Assembly: GCA_017476265.1 (NCBI GenBank)
Contig: JAFVAC010000037.1
Span: 1-35,568, forward strand
Origin: Clostridia bacterium
GTDB taxonomy: Bacteria > Bacillota > Clostridia > Christensenellales > DTU072
DNA: 35,568 bases
Direction: 5' to 3'
The notes beneath the pieces were generated by a model. The model did no database searches. It was not told where the DNA came from and was given only the letters and a program-made list of their open reading frames with translations. Below are positions 23,827 through 33,140 of the stretch, piece by piece (the stretch's first letter is position 1; every line of letters starts with the position of its first letter). The position numbers were made by a program, and so were the translations under genes.

Positions 23827-26445
23827 ATGGAAGAAAACCGCTACGAAATCGTTGACGGCGTGGAAAAACTGGAGCAACTGATTGCGAAAGTACGCGCCGC
23901 ACAAGAGAAGTTCGCCACCTTTACGCAAGAGCAGGTAGACAAAATCTTTTTTGCCGCGGCGACCGCCGCCAACCAACAGCGTATTCCTTTGGCGAAGCTC
24001 GCCGTCGAGGAGACGGGTATGGGCGTCGTCGAGGACAAAGTGATCAAAAATCACTACGCGTCGGAGTATATCTACAATAAGTACCGTTCGGTCAAGACTT
24101 GCGGCGTGATCGAAGAGGACAAAGCCTTCGGGATCAAAAAGATCGCCGAGCCCATCGGGCTGATCGCGGCGGTCATTCCGACGACCAATCCTACATCCAC
24201 CGCCATCTTCAAGACCCTCATCGCGTTGAAGACCAGAAACGGCATCATCATCAGTCCCCATCCTCGCGCAAAGAAGTCCACCATCGCCGCGGCGAAGATC
24301 GTTTTGGAAGCGGCAGTCAAGGCGGGTGCGCCGGAAGGGATTATCGGGTGGATAGACATCCCCAGTCTCGAGATGACCAACTTGATTATGAAAGAAGCGG
24401 ACATCATTCTCGCCACCGGCGGACCGGGTATGGTCAAGGCGGCGTATTCCAGCGGTAAACCCGCTCTGGGCGTCGGCGCAGGCAACACGCCCGCCATCAT
24501 CGACGACACCGCCGATGTCGTCCTCGCGGTCAACTCCATCATTCACAGCAAGACTTTCGACAACGGTATGATCTGCGCTTCGGAGCAGTCGGTCATCGTC
24601 CTCGACAAGGTGTACGAAGCCGTGAGAAAAGAGTTCTTGACCCGCGGATGCTATTTCCTCGATTCGGAAGAGACGGAAAAGGTCAGAAAGACCATCTTGA
24701 TCAACGGCGCGCTCAACGCCAAGATCGTCGGACAAAAGCCGGTCAAGATCGCCGCGCTTGCGGGCGTCACGGTGCCCGAGGAGACCAAGGTCCTCATCGG
24801 CGAAGTGGAGAGTGTGGACATTACCGAAGAGTTCGCGCACGAAAAACTCTCCCCGGTTTTGGCAATGTATCGCGCCAAAGACATCGGGGACGCGTTCGCA
24901 AAAGCCGAAAGACTGATCGCGGACGGCGGATTCGGACATACCTCCAGTATCTATCTCAACGTATTGACCGAGCAGGATAAACTCACCGAGTTCCAGTCGC
25001 GTATGAAGACCTGCCGTATTCTGGTCAACACGCCGTCCTCCCAAGGCGGTATCGGCGATATCTATAACTTCGCCCTCGCCCCGTCTCTCACGCTCGGGTG
25101 CGGCAGCTGGGGCGGCAACAGCGTCTCCGAAAACGTCGGAGTCAAACATCTCGTCAATATCAAGACGGTAGCGGAAAGGAGGGAGAATATGTTATGGTTC
25201 CGCGCGCCTGAAAAGGTGTATCTGAAAAAGGGTTGCTTACCCGTAGCTTTGGACGAATTGAAGACGGTCATGGGCAAGAAAAAGTGCTTCATCGTCACCG
25301 ACAGCTTTTTGTACAACAACGGCTACACCAAGCCCATCACCGACAAATTGGATGAGATGGGGATCACGCATACGACCTTTTTCGACGTCGCGCCGGATCC
25401 CACTCTTGCGTGTGCCAAGGCGGGCGCGGAGCAGATGAAAGCGTTCAAGCCCGACTGCATCATCGCTCTCGGGGGTGGGTCGGCTATGGACGCCGGCAAG
25501 ATCATGTGGGTCTTGTACGAACATCCCGAAGTGGACTTTATGGATATGGCTATGCGCTTTATGGACATCAGGAAGAGGGTGTACACCTTCCCGAAAATGG
25601 GCGAAAAAGCGTACTTCATTGCCATTCCGACTTCCGCCGGTACGGGCTCGGAAGTGACGCCCTTTGCCGTCATCACCGACGAAAAGACCGGCGTCAAGTA
25701 TCCTCTTGCCGACTACGAACTTTTGCCCAAGATGGCGATCATCGACGCCGACTTCCATATGACTGCGCCCAAAGGTCTGACCAGTGCGTCGGGTATCGAC
25801 GCCGTGACCCACGCGCTGGAAGCGATCGCCTCTATGATGGCGACCGACTACACCGACGGACTGGCGCTCAAAGCCTTAAAGACGATCTTTGATTACCTCC
25901 CCCGTGCTTACGACAACGGACCCAACGATCCCGAAGCGCGTGAGAAGATGGCAAACGCCGCCACGATGGCGGGTATGGCTTTCGCCAACGCTTTCCTCGG
26001 CGTATGCCACTCTATGGCGCATAAATTAGGCGCCTTCCATCATCTGCCGCACGGCGTGGCGAACGCCCTTATGATAGATGAAGTCATCCGCTTCAACGCC
26101 GCCGAAGTGCCCTCCAAGATGGGGACCTTCCCGCAGTACGGCTATCCGCATACGATGGCACGTTATGCCGAAGTCGCCGACTATCTCGGACTGAAAGGAA
26201 AGACCGACCGCGACAAGGTGGCGGCTCTTATCAAAGCCATCGACGAGCTGAAGCAGAAGATCGGTATCAAGCCGACCATCAAGGACTACGTCCCGGACGA
26301 AGCGGACTTCCTCGCCCGTTTGGACGCGATGGTGGAGCAAGCCTTCGACGACCCGTGCACCGGAGCCAATCCCAGATATCCTCTTATGAGTGAAATCAAG
26401 CAAATGTATCTCAACGCCTACTACGGCACCCCGTCCGAGCTGTAA
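23827..26445 (+). CDS. adhE: Bifunctional acetaldehyde-CoA/alcohol dehydrogenase
   Basis: The protein has 872 residues, the normal AdhE length. The N-terminal aldehyde dehydrogenase part reduces acetyl-CoA to acetaldehyde, with catalytic Cys250 in GMICASEQSV and GAGNTPAIID upstream. The C-terminal iron-dependent alcohol dehydrogenase reduces it to ethanol, with ALGGGSAMDAGKI, PTSAGTGSEVTPF, TSASGIDAVTHALEA and the metal-site MAHKLGAFHHLPHGVANAL. The enzyme is cytoplasmic, forms spirosomes, and re-oxidises NADH during fermentation. It starts at ATG 23827 after GGAGGT. No clear promoter is visible; a palindrome upstream may be regulatory. The next gene follows 26 bases later. Confidence 0.97.
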   Translation: MEENRYEIVDGVEKLEQLIAKVRAAQEKFATFTQEQVDKIFFAAATAANQQRIPLAKLAVEETGMGVVEDKVIKNHYASEYIYNKYRSVKTCGVIEEDKAFGIKKIAEPIGLIAAVIPTTNPTSTAIFKTLIALKTRNGIIISPHPRAKKSTIAAAKIVLEAAVKAGAPEGIIGWIDIPSLEMTNLIMKEADIILATGGPGMVKAAYSSGKPALGVGAGNTPAIIDDTADVVLAVNSIIHSKTFDNGMICASEQSVIVLDKVYEAVRKEFLTRGCYFLDSEETEKVRKTILINGALNAKIVGQKPVKIAALAGVTVPEETKVLIGEVESVDITEEFAHEKLSPVLAMYRAKDIGDAFAKAERLIADGGFGHTSSIYLNVLTEQDKLTEFQSRMKTCRILVNTPSSQGGIGDIYNFALAPSLTLGCGSWGGNSVSENVGVKHLVNIKTVAERRENMLWFRAPEKVYLKKGCLPVALDELKTVMGKKKCFIVTDSFLYNNGYTKPITDKLDEMGITHTTFFDVAPDPTLACAKAGAEQMKAFKPDCIIALGGGSAMDAGKIMWVLYEHPEVDFMDMAMRFMDIRKRVYTFPKMGEKAYFIAIPTSAGTGSEVTPFAVITDEKTGVKYPLADYELLPKMAIIDADFHMTAPKGLTSASGIDAVTHALEAIASMMATDYTDGLALKALKTIFDYLPRAYDNGPNDPEAREKMANAATMAGMAFANAFLGVCHSMAHKLGAFHHLPHGVANALMIDEVIRFNAAEVPSKMGTFPQYGYPHTMARYAEVADYLGLKGKTDRDKVAALIKAIDELKQKIGIKPTIKDYVPDEADFLARLDAMVEQAFDDPCTGANPRYPLMSEIKQMYLNAYYGTPSEL

Positions 26446-26471
26446 AGCCGTATTTTTCGGAGGAAAACTGT

Positions 26472-27227
26472 ATGAACCTGAAATTAAACACCGTCATAGC
26501 CGAACGTCCCAACAAAAAGATCTACCGCGACGGAGATCTCTGTATCAAAGTTTTTGACAGCGATTTTTCCAAAATCGACGTCCTGAACGAGGCGCTCAAT
26601 CAAGCCCGCGTGGAAAACATCGGGCTCAACGTCCCCAAGATCCACGAGGTCTGCACCATCGACGGAAAGTGGGCGATCGTATCCGATTTTGTCGAGGGCA
26701 AGACGCTGGAAAAGCTGATGGAAGAAAACCCCGACAAAAAGGACGAGTACATCGAGTATTTGGTCGATCTGCAGATGGAAATGCACGCCAAGACCTGCCC
26801 TATGCTCAACAAACTGAAGGACAAAATGAGCGGCAAGATCGACAAAACGGACTTTGACGCCACCACTCGCTACGACCTTCATACTCGTCTCGAGGGAATG
26901 CCCAAGCACAAGAAAGTCTGCCACGGAGACTTCAACCCGAGCAATATCATCATCACGCCTGAAGGCAAGCCCTACATCATCGACTGGTCCCACGTCACGC
27001 AGGGGAATGCCTCTGCCGACGTCGCCCGGACCTATCTTATTTTCAACCTCAACGGAGATATCGAAGGCGCGAAGAAGTACCTCGACCTCTTCTGCAAAAA
27101 GAGCGACACCGCCAAGCAGTACGTCCAAAAATGGATGCCCATCGTCGCGGCAAGCCAGTCGGTCAAGGGGAACGAGCGCGAGAGGGAGTTTTTGAAAAGC
27201 TGGGTCAACGTCGTCGAGTATCAATGA
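26472..27227 (+). CDS. APH-type phosphotransferase family protein
   Basis: The protein has 251 residues and a protein-kinase-like fold of the aminoglycoside/choline kinase type. The catalytic loop is CHGDFNPSN (His151, Asp153, Asn158). The metal-binding IIDW (Asp171) follows, in place of DFG. The nucleotide lobe has a Lys in LCIKVFD and a Glu in LNEALNQAR, then the VSDFVEGKTLEKLM hinge. The substrate is unknown; a small alcohol, aminoglycoside or amino compound is possible, and resistance should not be assumed. It starts with GGAGG eight bases before ATG, in the same transcript as adhE, closed by the terminator at 27263. Confidence 0.85.
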   Translation: MNLKLNTVIAERPNKKIYRDGDLCIKVFDSDFSKIDVLNEALNQARVENIGLNVPKIHEVCTIDGKWAIVSDFVEGKTLEKLMEENPDKKDEYIEYLVDLQMEMHAKTCPMLNKLKDKMSGKIDKTDFDATTRYDLHTRLEGMPKHKKVCHGDFNPSNIIITPEGKPYIIDWSHVTQGNASADVARTYLIFNLNGDIEGAKKYLDLFCKKSDTAKQYVQKWMPIVAASQSVKGNEREREFLKSWVNVVEYQ

Positions 27228-27262
27228 TACGGCTCGAACGGAAAAGGAATCTACGCCCGATT

Positions 27263-27295
27263 ACGAGGCACCGATCACGGTGCCTCGTTCTTTTT
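27263..27295 (+). terminator. Strong Rho-independent terminator after the adhE unit
   Basis: A perfect ten-base stem ACGAGGCACC (27263-27272) and GGTGCCTCGT (27279-27288) with a GATCAC loop is followed by TCTTTTT. Confidence 0.95.
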
Positions 27296-27329
27296 CGGCG
27301 CAAGCCGACAAACTATTTTAATGCGTAAT

Positions 27330-27403
27330 TACCCCACAAAGTCCTTCGACTTTGCGAGGACCCCAAAATACCCCACAAAGTCCTTCGACTTTGCGAGGAC
27401 CCC
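27330..27403. repeat. Two identical 35-base direct repeats with hairpins
   Basis: The unit TACCCCACAAAGTCCTTCGA (start of a 35-base sequence ending GAGGACCCC) occurs at 27330-27364 and identically at 27369-27403, separated by AAAA. Each contains the hairpin CAAAGTC-CTTC-GACTTTG. A further hairpin GTCGCAAC-TGT-GTTGCGAC follows at 27411-27429. Confidence 0.85.
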
Positions 27404-27449
27404 GAAAAAAGTCGCAACTGTGTTGCGACGGACCCTCCCGCCGCTTTTT

Positions 27450-27515
27450 AATGCGCAATGCGTAATTCGTAATGTGTAATTCGGAATTAGACGCTTCGGC
27501 GTAAGGCGTCACGTT
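27450..27515. repeat. AATGCGTAAT-type tandem and GACG-CGTC hairpin module
   Basis: Short alternations of AATGCGTAAT, TCGTAATGTG and TAATTCGGAATTAG lead into GACGCTTCGGCGTAAGGCGTCA. The same arrangement, with changes, stands at 35110-35152, and a shorter relic at 15720-15760. Confidence 0.6.
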
Positions 27516-27542
27516 GCAATGCGCTCTTACAAAGCAAGGATC

Positions 27543-28424
27543 TTATTTCGTTTCAGCGGATTTTTTCGCTTTCTTTTCGGCAAGTTTGACGGCGATGGGG
27601 TGGAAAATATCGTTCAACTGTTCTTCTTGCGGTTCGGACTTGCCATCGTAGACGAGTTTGCCGTCGATCTTTTTGGTGCGGGAGAGGACAAAAGCGGTCT
27701 TGTTGATCGCCATCAGTCCCACGCCGAAGATGCTCGGCCAAAGGAGGATCCACCACCACCCGGAGTAGGTGACGCCGTCGTAGAAGAAGAAGGGATTGGC
27801 GACGCCGTACATGCCGGCTTCCAGCAAGGCGTCGTTGCCGCCGTAGATCGCTTTCATAATGATGCCGAAGATCTTGTCGAAGAGGTAGAAGATCGTCGGA
27901 GGGACGATGCCCAGTTTGGCATATATTTTTCTGGATTTGCCCTTTTCTTCAAAGAGGACGTAGAGGATGATGTAGGCGGCGGGGCAGAGCAAAAAGGTGG
28001 ACAGGACCGAAAAGTCCAGCCAATACCCTGCGGTTGCGATGGCGGGATAGATGCTGCCAAAAGAGGTGGAGTCGGTCAGGCGTAACAATCCGACCCGATC
28101 CACGAAAAAGCTCCCGCACAAGAAGCAGAAGATCATACTGGACAGCGCGCAGAACTTGAGAAAGCGGAATTTTTCGGTGTAACGCTCGAGGTCTCCCTTT
28201 CTTGCGATGGAAAAGCACTCGAACAAGGCGGCGACGTGCGCCACGATACTCATGATGACCGTCCACAAAAAGTAGTTGGTAAAAAACCACGGATTGAAGC
28301 CGTTCGGCGTGCTGCCGCCTCCGATGGACCAAAAGCCCAGCCCGGACAGGAGCGTCACGACGGCGAGGACGACATAGGCGCCGCGGGCGGCGATTTCGTA
28401 AAAGATTCTGTTTTTTCCGTTCAT
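27543..28424 (-). CDS. Six-helix integral membrane protein, function unknown
   Basis: The protein has 293 residues with helices at about 13-33, 48-74, 88-108, 136-157, 170-192 and 222-244, and a charged cytoplasmic tail (KKIDGKLVYDG, then EEQLNDIFHPI). I do not recognise the family; the pattern of aromatic-rich helices with ALFECFSIARKGDLERYTEKF and YWLDFSVLSTFLLCP may be compared with small multi-pass regulators such as the Pr6Pr family, but this is a guess. The frame is open to 28472, but the ATG at 28424 is chosen because AGAGGTC precedes it and a longer start would lie inside the promoter. It is divergent from the next gene. Confidence 0.7.
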   Translation of the reverse strand: MNGKNRIFYEIAARGAYVVLAVVTLLSGLGFWSIGGGSTPNGFNPWFFTNYFLWTVIMSIVAHVAALFECFSIARKGDLERYTEKFRFLKFCALSSMIFCFLCGSFFVDRVGLLRLTDSTSFGSIYPAIATAGYWLDFSVLSTFLLCPAAYIILYVLFEEKGKSRKIYAKLGIVPPTIFYLFDKIFGIIMKAIYGGNDALLEAGMYGVANPFFFYDGVTYSGWWWILLWPSIFGVGLMAINKTAFVLSRTKKIDGKLVYDGKSEPQEEQLNDIFHPIAVKLAEKKAKKSAETK

Positions 28425-28443
28425 ATTGACCTCTTTTCGTATC

Positions 28444-28472
28444 AGTATAGCAGAAGAAGGCGTTTGACGCAA
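28444..28472 (-). promoter_or_regulatory. Promoter of the six-helix membrane protein gene
   Basis: On the minus strand TTGCGT (28472-28467) and TATACT (28449-28444) are 17 bases apart. Confidence 0.7.
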
Positions 28473-28532
28473 GACCGAAGCGCGGATTCTTGAAAAAAAG
28501 GGCGAACTTAAGCGAATTGCGCCGCAATCCCA

Positions 28533-28561
28533 TTGCGCAAGAAGACCGTTTTTGATATAAT
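28533..28561 (+). promoter_or_regulatory. Promoter of the hydrolase-purine-fhs operon
   Basis: TTGCGC at 28533-28538 and TATAAT at 28556-28561 are 17 bases apart. A palindrome ATTGCG-C-CGCAAT lies just upstream at 28516-28528 between the two divergent promoters. Confidence 0.7.
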
Positions 28562-28579
28562 GGGACTTGAGGTGAATCT

Positions 28580-29494
28580 ATGAACAAGGCGTGTTTTTTC
28601 TTCAAGCTCAGCGACATTACGCGCGATCTTCCGCGCAACTATAAGAGGTACCCGGACGTAACGAGGGTCAAAAACTTCGTCTACGACGACCGATACGGCA
28701 AATATACGACGGCGGACTTATTCTTTGTCGAAGGCAAGGACAAGTACCCTGTCGTCGTCAACGTACACGGTGGCGGATTCGTCAAAGGCGGCAAAAAGTA
28801 CCGCCGTGCGATCTGCTCGGAGTATGCCCGGGAGGGGTACTTCGTCTACAATATCGACTATCGACTGGCGCCGCAGTATGCTTTGCCGGCGGCGATCGAG
28901 GACGTCGTGACCGCCCTGAACCGCTTGCCCGAACTCGCCGAAAAGTACCGCCTCGACTTGAATACGGTCGTGTTGACGGGGGACTCCGCGGGCGGGTTTT
29001 ATTCCCTCGCCGGGACGATCGCCGCGTTGGATCCCGACTTCCGGGCTCTGCTCGGCGCGCCCGAAGTGAAAGTGACTCCGAAGGCTTTTATGGGCTTTTG
29101 CGGAGCGTACCGCCTCGGCGACCTGTTGACCAAAAAAGCGCCGCTCAATATGACGGTGGATATCGCCGACGCCCTGTTTGGCGTCAAGACGCACGGGGAC
29201 GCGGAATATATGGAGTCGCTGGACAACAACGTCTTCACCGACCTTGTTCGGTTTGTCAAAGAAGGGTTCCCGAAGACTTTTCTTTTGTATTCCAAATCGG
29301 ACTCTTTCTGCGATGGGCAGGGGGAGATCCTGTCGGAAAAATTAAAGCGGATCGGCACGGACGTGACGGAGTACGTCGCCACGGGCAAGAAGGACTCCCA
29401 CTGTTTCCATCTGTTCCCTTTCCACAAGACGACGCCCGCGGTCATGTCGGCGGCGAAGGATTTTTTGCGGAGCCTTCGGGTAGAGCAAGAATAG
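28580..29494 (+). CDS. Alpha/beta hydrolase (esterase family)
   Basis: The protein has 304 residues. It carries the oxyanion-hole motif HGGGF (63-67), DYRLAP, the nucleophile elbow GDSAG with Ser136, an Asp in the LYSKSDSFCDG segment and a histidine in KDSHCFHLF, the usual catalytic triad of the HSL-like esterases. It is cytoplasmic, with no signal peptide. GAGGTG lies six bases before ATG 28580. It leads an operon with purine and one-carbon genes (21-base gap to the next), although no functional link is obvious. It is a distant relative of the hydrolase at 8749. Confidence 0.85.
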   Translation: MNKACFFFKLSDITRDLPRNYKRYPDVTRVKNFVYDDRYGKYTTADLFFVEGKDKYPVVVNVHGGGFVKGGKKYRRAICSEYAREGYFVYNIDYRLAPQYALPAAIEDVVTALNRLPELAEKYRLDLNTVVLTGDSAGGFYSLAGTIAALDPDFRALLGAPEVKVTPKAFMGFCGAYRLGDLLTKKAPLNMTVDIADALFGVKTHGDAEYMESLDNNVFTDLVRFVKEGFPKTFLLYSKSDSFCDGQGEILSEKLKRIGTDVTEYVATGKKDSHCFHLFPFHKTTPAVMSAAKDFLRSLRVEQE

Positions 29495-29515
29495 GGACCT
29501 TCGGGGAGGCACAAT

Positions 29516-30196
29516 ATGACTTCGATACAAAGTTTGGTACAGGGCGCTTATTTCGGGCGAGGAATCGCCGTCGGATGCAAGGACAACAAGGTCGGCTTTG
29601 CCTACTTTGTGACCGGGCGTAGTGAAAACAGCAAAAACCGCGTTCTGACGGAGAGGGCGACCGGGGTCTATACCGAGCCGTTCGACCCAAAACTTTGCTC
29701 CGATCCGTCGCTTATCATCTACCGCGCCGTGGCGTATTTGTCCGACCGTGTGATCGTCACTAACGGCGACCACACCGACACGGTGGTACAGGCGGGAAAG
29801 GGGAGATTTTTCGACGCGCTGAAGACGAGGCTCTATGAGCCGGACGGTCCCATTTTTACTCCGCGTATCGCCGCCGAGATCGACAAAAAGACGGGCGAGT
29901 ACTCGCTGGCGATCCTCAAAAGAGGGGACGAGGGGGAGTGCCTGCGCGAGCTGTTTTTATATGAGCCGACCGACGGCGTGGGGAGACTCGTCACGACATA
30001 CGACGGGACAACGGAGGTGAAAGCCTTTTTGGGTGAGCCGAAAGTTTTCTCCATGCCGGAGAGCGCCGAAGGTTTGGCAATGGAGATTTGGCGCGGTTTG
30101 GAGCCCGCGTTCCGCGTGGGAGTCTATTGCTGCTATCTGGACTTGATTTCGGGAAAGATCGAAAAAATAATCGTCAATGAAAAGGGGAAAAAATGA
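29516..30196 (+). CDS. purO: IMP cyclohydrolase, PurO-type
   Basis: The protein has 226 residues and resembles the PurO IMP cyclohydrolase family first known from archaea, which closes FAICAR to IMP. The N-terminus GAYFGRGIAVG, then FVTGRSENSKNRVL, is the family's recognisable start, followed by DPSLIIYRA and NGDHTDTV. It is not homologous to the MGS-like cyclohydrolase half of bacterial PurH. GGGGAGG lies seven bases before ATG 29516. Its stop overlaps the AICAR transformylase start by four bases (ATGA), so the two last steps of IMP synthesis are made from coupled genes. Confidence 0.85.
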   Translation: MTSIQSLVQGAYFGRGIAVGCKDNKVGFAYFVTGRSENSKNRVLTERATGVYTEPFDPKLCSDPSLIIYRAVAYLSDRVIVTNGDHTDTVVQAGKGRFFDALKTRLYEPDGPIFTPRIAAEIDKKTGEYSLAILKRGDEGECLRELFLYEPTDGVGRLVTTYDGTTEVKAFLGEPKVFSMPESAEGLAMEIWRGLEPAFRVGVYCCYLDLISGKIEKIIVNEKGKK

Positions 30197-31380
30197 AAGA
30201 GTTTTTATTGAAGTATGGCTGTAACCCCAATCAGAATCCGGCGAGACTCTATATGGAGTCGGGGAAAGATCTGCCCTTTTGCGTTCTGAATGGTCGTCCG
30301 GGGTATATTAACTTTTTGGACGCGCTCAACGCGTGGCAGCTGGTCAAAGAGCTGAAGACGGCGACGGGACAAGTCGCCGCTACTTCTTTCAAACACGTCT
30401 CCCCGACGTCCGCCTCTTTGGGAAGACCGCTCGGAGATCGACTGAAGAGGGCGTGCTTTGTGGACGACGTCACGGGACTGGACGATTCACCCTTAGCGTG
30501 TGCGTACGCTCGCGCAAGGGGCACCGACAGAATGTCCAGCTTCGGCGACTTCATCGCGCTCAGCGACCCGTGCGACAAAGTGACGGCGGAAGTGATAGCC
30601 CGCGAGGTCTCCGACGGCGTGATCGCGCCGGGGTATGAAGCGGAGGCGCTGGAGATCTTGCGGCAAAAGAAGAAGGGCGCTTACGCGATCGTCGAGATCG
30701 ACCCCGACTATACGCCGGAATTGACGGAAAAGAAGCAAGTATTCGGCGTGACTTTCGAGCAGAGAAGGAACGATCTCATGGTCACAAAGGAGAGCTTGAC
30801 GAACGTGGTCACCAAGCGTAAAGACTTGCCCGAAGAGATCAAAGAGGACATGATCGTCGCCCTCGTCACGTTAAAATATACGCAGTCCAATTCGGTCTGC
30901 TTTGCTTTTGACGGACAGGCGATCGGAGTGGGCGCGGGACAGCAGTCCCGTATCCATTGCACACGGCTTGCCGCGCAAAAAGCCGACTTATGGAACCTAA
31001 GGCAATCGGAAAAGGTGCTCAATTTGCCGTTTTTGCCCGATCTCGCTCGCCCCGAGTACAACAACGTGATAGACCTCTATCTCTCCGATACGGACAGCGG
31101 AGACGTGCTGGATGACGGGAGATGGCAGAGGTGCTTTACCGAGCGCCCGGAGCCGTTTTTGCGGGAGGAAAAGGACGCGTATCTATCGAAAAAAAGCGGC
31201 TTGACGTGCGCTTCGGACGCCTTTTTCCCGTTCGCCGACAACGTGTACCGCGCCAACAAATCGGGAGTGGAGTACATCTGTCAGCCCGGTGGGTCCATTC
31301 GGGACGGAGAGGTCATTGCGGCGTGCGACGACCTCGGGATCCTGATGCTCATGACGGGACAGAGGCTATTTCATCATTAG
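30193..31380 (+). CDS. purH: AICAR transformylase, stand-alone
   Basis: The protein has 395 residues and corresponds to the transformylase half of PurH; it transfers a formyl group from 10-formyl-THF to AICAR. It has [12 protein letters not shown] near the start, the catalytic Lys67-His68 pair in [13 protein letters not shown], and the substrate-binding stretches [12 protein letters not shown] and [25 protein letters not shown]. The IMP cyclohydrolase half of classical PurH (usually about 200 residues) is missing at the N-terminus and replaced by the PurO-type neighbour. It ends 17 bases before fhs, which makes its co-substrate. Confidence 0.92.
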   Translation: MKEFLLKYGCNPNQNPARLYMESGKDLPFCVLNGRPGYINFLDALNAWQLVKELKTATGQVAATSFKHVSPTSASLGRPLGDRLKRACFVDDVTGLDDSPLACAYARARGTDRMSSFGDFIALSDPCDKVTAEVIAREVSDGVIAPGYEAEALEILRQKKKGAYAIVEIDPDYTPELTEKKQVFGVTFEQRRNDLMVTKESLTNVVTKRKDLPEEIKEDMIVALVTLKYTQSNSVCFAFDGQAIGVGAGQQSRIHCTRLAAQKADLWNLRQSEKVLNLPFLPDLARPEYNNVIDLYLSDTDSGDVLDDGRWQRCFTERPEPFLREEKDAYLSKKSGLTCASDAFFPFADNVYRANKSGVEYICQPGGSIRDGEVIAACDDLGILMLMTGQRLFHH

Positions 31381-31397
31381 AAAAAAGAGGAGGATAT

Positions 31398-33068
31398 ATG
31401 GCGTATTTATCGGACATTGAGATCGCGCAAGCGACAAAGACGGAGGATATTTCCGTCATAGCCAAGAGGGCGGGGATCGGGGAGAAGTATCTCATCCGAT
31501 ACGGTTCCGACAAGGCGAAAGTGGACTTTGGAGCGACTGAAAATTTGCCGGAGAAGGGAAAACTCATTTTGGTCACGGCGATCACACCGACCCCTGCCGG
31601 CGAAGGAAAGACGACCACGACCATCGGGCTCGCGGACGGGCTCCGTCTGATCGGCAAGGACGTCCTTGTGGCATTGCGGGAGCCGTCGCTCGGACCGGTC
31701 TTCGGACTGAAAGGGGGCGCCGCGGGAGGCGGATACGCGCAGGTGGTCCCGATGGAGGATATCAATCTGCACTTTACGGGCGATTTCCACGCCATCGGCG
31801 CCGCCAACAACCTCCTTGCCGCGATGTTGGACAACCATATCTATCAAGGCAACGCATTAAACATCGATCCGAAGCGTATCGTCTGGAAAAGATGCGTGGA
31901 TATGAACGACCGCCAACTGCGCCGAGTCGTGGACGGCGTGGGCGGCGGGACCAATGGTGTAGAGAGAGAGGACGGGTACGACATCACCGTCGCCAGCGAG
32001 ATCATGGCGGTCTTTTGCCTCGCCGACGGGATAGAGGACCTGAAAGAACGGCTGTCGAAGATAGTCGTCGCATACACCTATGACGATCGTCCCGTCACCG
32101 CGGGCGATCTGAAAGCGGTCGGGGCGATGGCGGCGCTCTTAAAAGACGCCATAAAGCCCAATCTCGTACAGACTTTGGAGGGCACGCCCGCCTTTGTGCA
32201 CGGGGGACCGTTTGCCAATATCGCGCACGGGTGCAATTCCGTCATAGCGACCAAGACGGCGAAAAAACTCGCCGACTACGTCGTCACCGAGGCGGGGTTC
32301 GGCGCCGATCTCGGCGCGGAAAAGTTCTTGGATATAAAGTGTCGTGTAGCGGGGCTCCGACCGAGCGCGGTCGTCATCGTGGCGACGGTGAGAGCGTTGA
32401 AGATGCACGGCGGCAAGGATAAGAGCGAACTATCCACCGAAGACTTATCCGCGCTCAAAAAGGGTATGCCCAATCTTCTTCGCCACGTCAAAAACATCAC
32501 CGAAGTCTATTGTTTGCCGGCGGTCGTCGCCATCAATCGCTTCCCCACCGACACCGACGCGGAGATCGACCTCGTCATAGAAGAGTGCAGGGCTCTCGGC
32601 GTCAATGTTCGTCTGTCCACCGTTTGGGCGGAAGGGGGAAAGGGCGGCGTCGCCCTCGCCGAAGAGGTGGTTCGGTTGTGCGACATTCCTTCCGAAATGC
32701 GTTTTTCGTATGAGCTCGAACTTCCGATCGAAGACAAGATCCGCGCCGTGGTGCAAAGGGTGTATCGCGGCAAGGACGTCGTCCTGACCGACGAAGCGAA
32801 AAAAGAGGTCGAAAGGCTGGAGCGACTCGGCTACGGTTCTTTGCCGGTTTGTATGGCGAAGACCCAGTACAGTTTTTCCGACGACCCGAAAAAACTCGGC
32901 GCGCCGGAAGACTTCGTGGTGACCGTCCGCAAAGTGAAAGTCTCCGCCGGAGCGGGGTTCGTCGTGGCTCTGACCGGAGAGATCATGACGATGCCCGGAC
33001 TGCCCAAGTCTCCCGCCGCCGAACGCATAGACGTGGACAAGGACGGAAAGATCAGCGGACTCTTTTAG
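31398..33068 (+). CDS. fhs: Formate-tetrahydrofolate ligase
   Basis: The protein has 556 residues, normal length, and converts formate, THF and ATP to 10-formyl-THF. The P-loop is [11 protein letters not shown] at 65-75. Further family marks are [42 protein letters not shown] (residues near 95-136), MNDRQLR, and [14 protein letters not shown]. The frame is open far upstream, but the ATG at 31398 follows GAGGAGG and begins the conserved N-terminus. It supplies the formyl donor for the gene before it. In acetogens Fhs also serves the methyl branch of the Wood-Ljungdahl pathway, but no other gene of that pathway is here except metF. Confidence 0.97.
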   Translation: MAYLSDIEIAQATKTEDISVIAKRAGIGEKYLIRYGSDKAKVDFGATENLPEKGKLILVTAITPTPAGEGKTTTTIGLADGLRLIGKDVLVALREPSLGPVFGLKGGAAGGGYAQVVPMEDINLHFTGDFHAIGAANNLLAAMLDNHIYQGNALNIDPKRIVWKRCVDMNDRQLRRVVDGVGGGTNGVEREDGYDITVASEIMAVFCLADGIEDLKERLSKIVVAYTYDDRPVTAGDLKAVGAMAALLKDAIKPNLVQTLEGTPAFVHGGPFANIAHGCNSVIATKTAKKLADYVVTEAGFGADLGAEKFLDIKCRVAGLRPSAVVIVATVRALKMHGGKDKSELSTEDLSALKKGMPNLLRHVKNITEVYCLPAVVAINRFPTDTDAEIDLVIEECRALGVNVRLSTVWAEGGKGGVALAEEVVRLCDIPSEMRFSYELELPIEDKIRAVVQRVYRGKDVVLTDEAKKEVERLERLGYGSLPVCMAKTQYSFSDDPKKLGAPEDFVVTVRKVKVSAGAGFVVALTGEIMTMPGLPKSPAAERIDVDKDGKISGLF

Positions 33069-33140
33069 AAAAATTATTTTTTAACGATACTTAAGGTTCG
33101 GTCGATAGAATAAAGACAGAAAACATAGTAGAGGTGAAGT

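Noticed and set aside
23824..25149. Minus-strand frame of 441 codons opposite adhE
   Set aside because: Antisense shadow of a fully recognisable AdhE.
26472..27227. Aminoglycoside resistance gene
   Set aside because: The APH fold is used for many substrates and the context with adhE does not support resistance.
27330..27403. CRISPR array at the 35-base direct repeats
   Set aside because: There are only two copies, the spacer is AAAA, and no cas gene is near.
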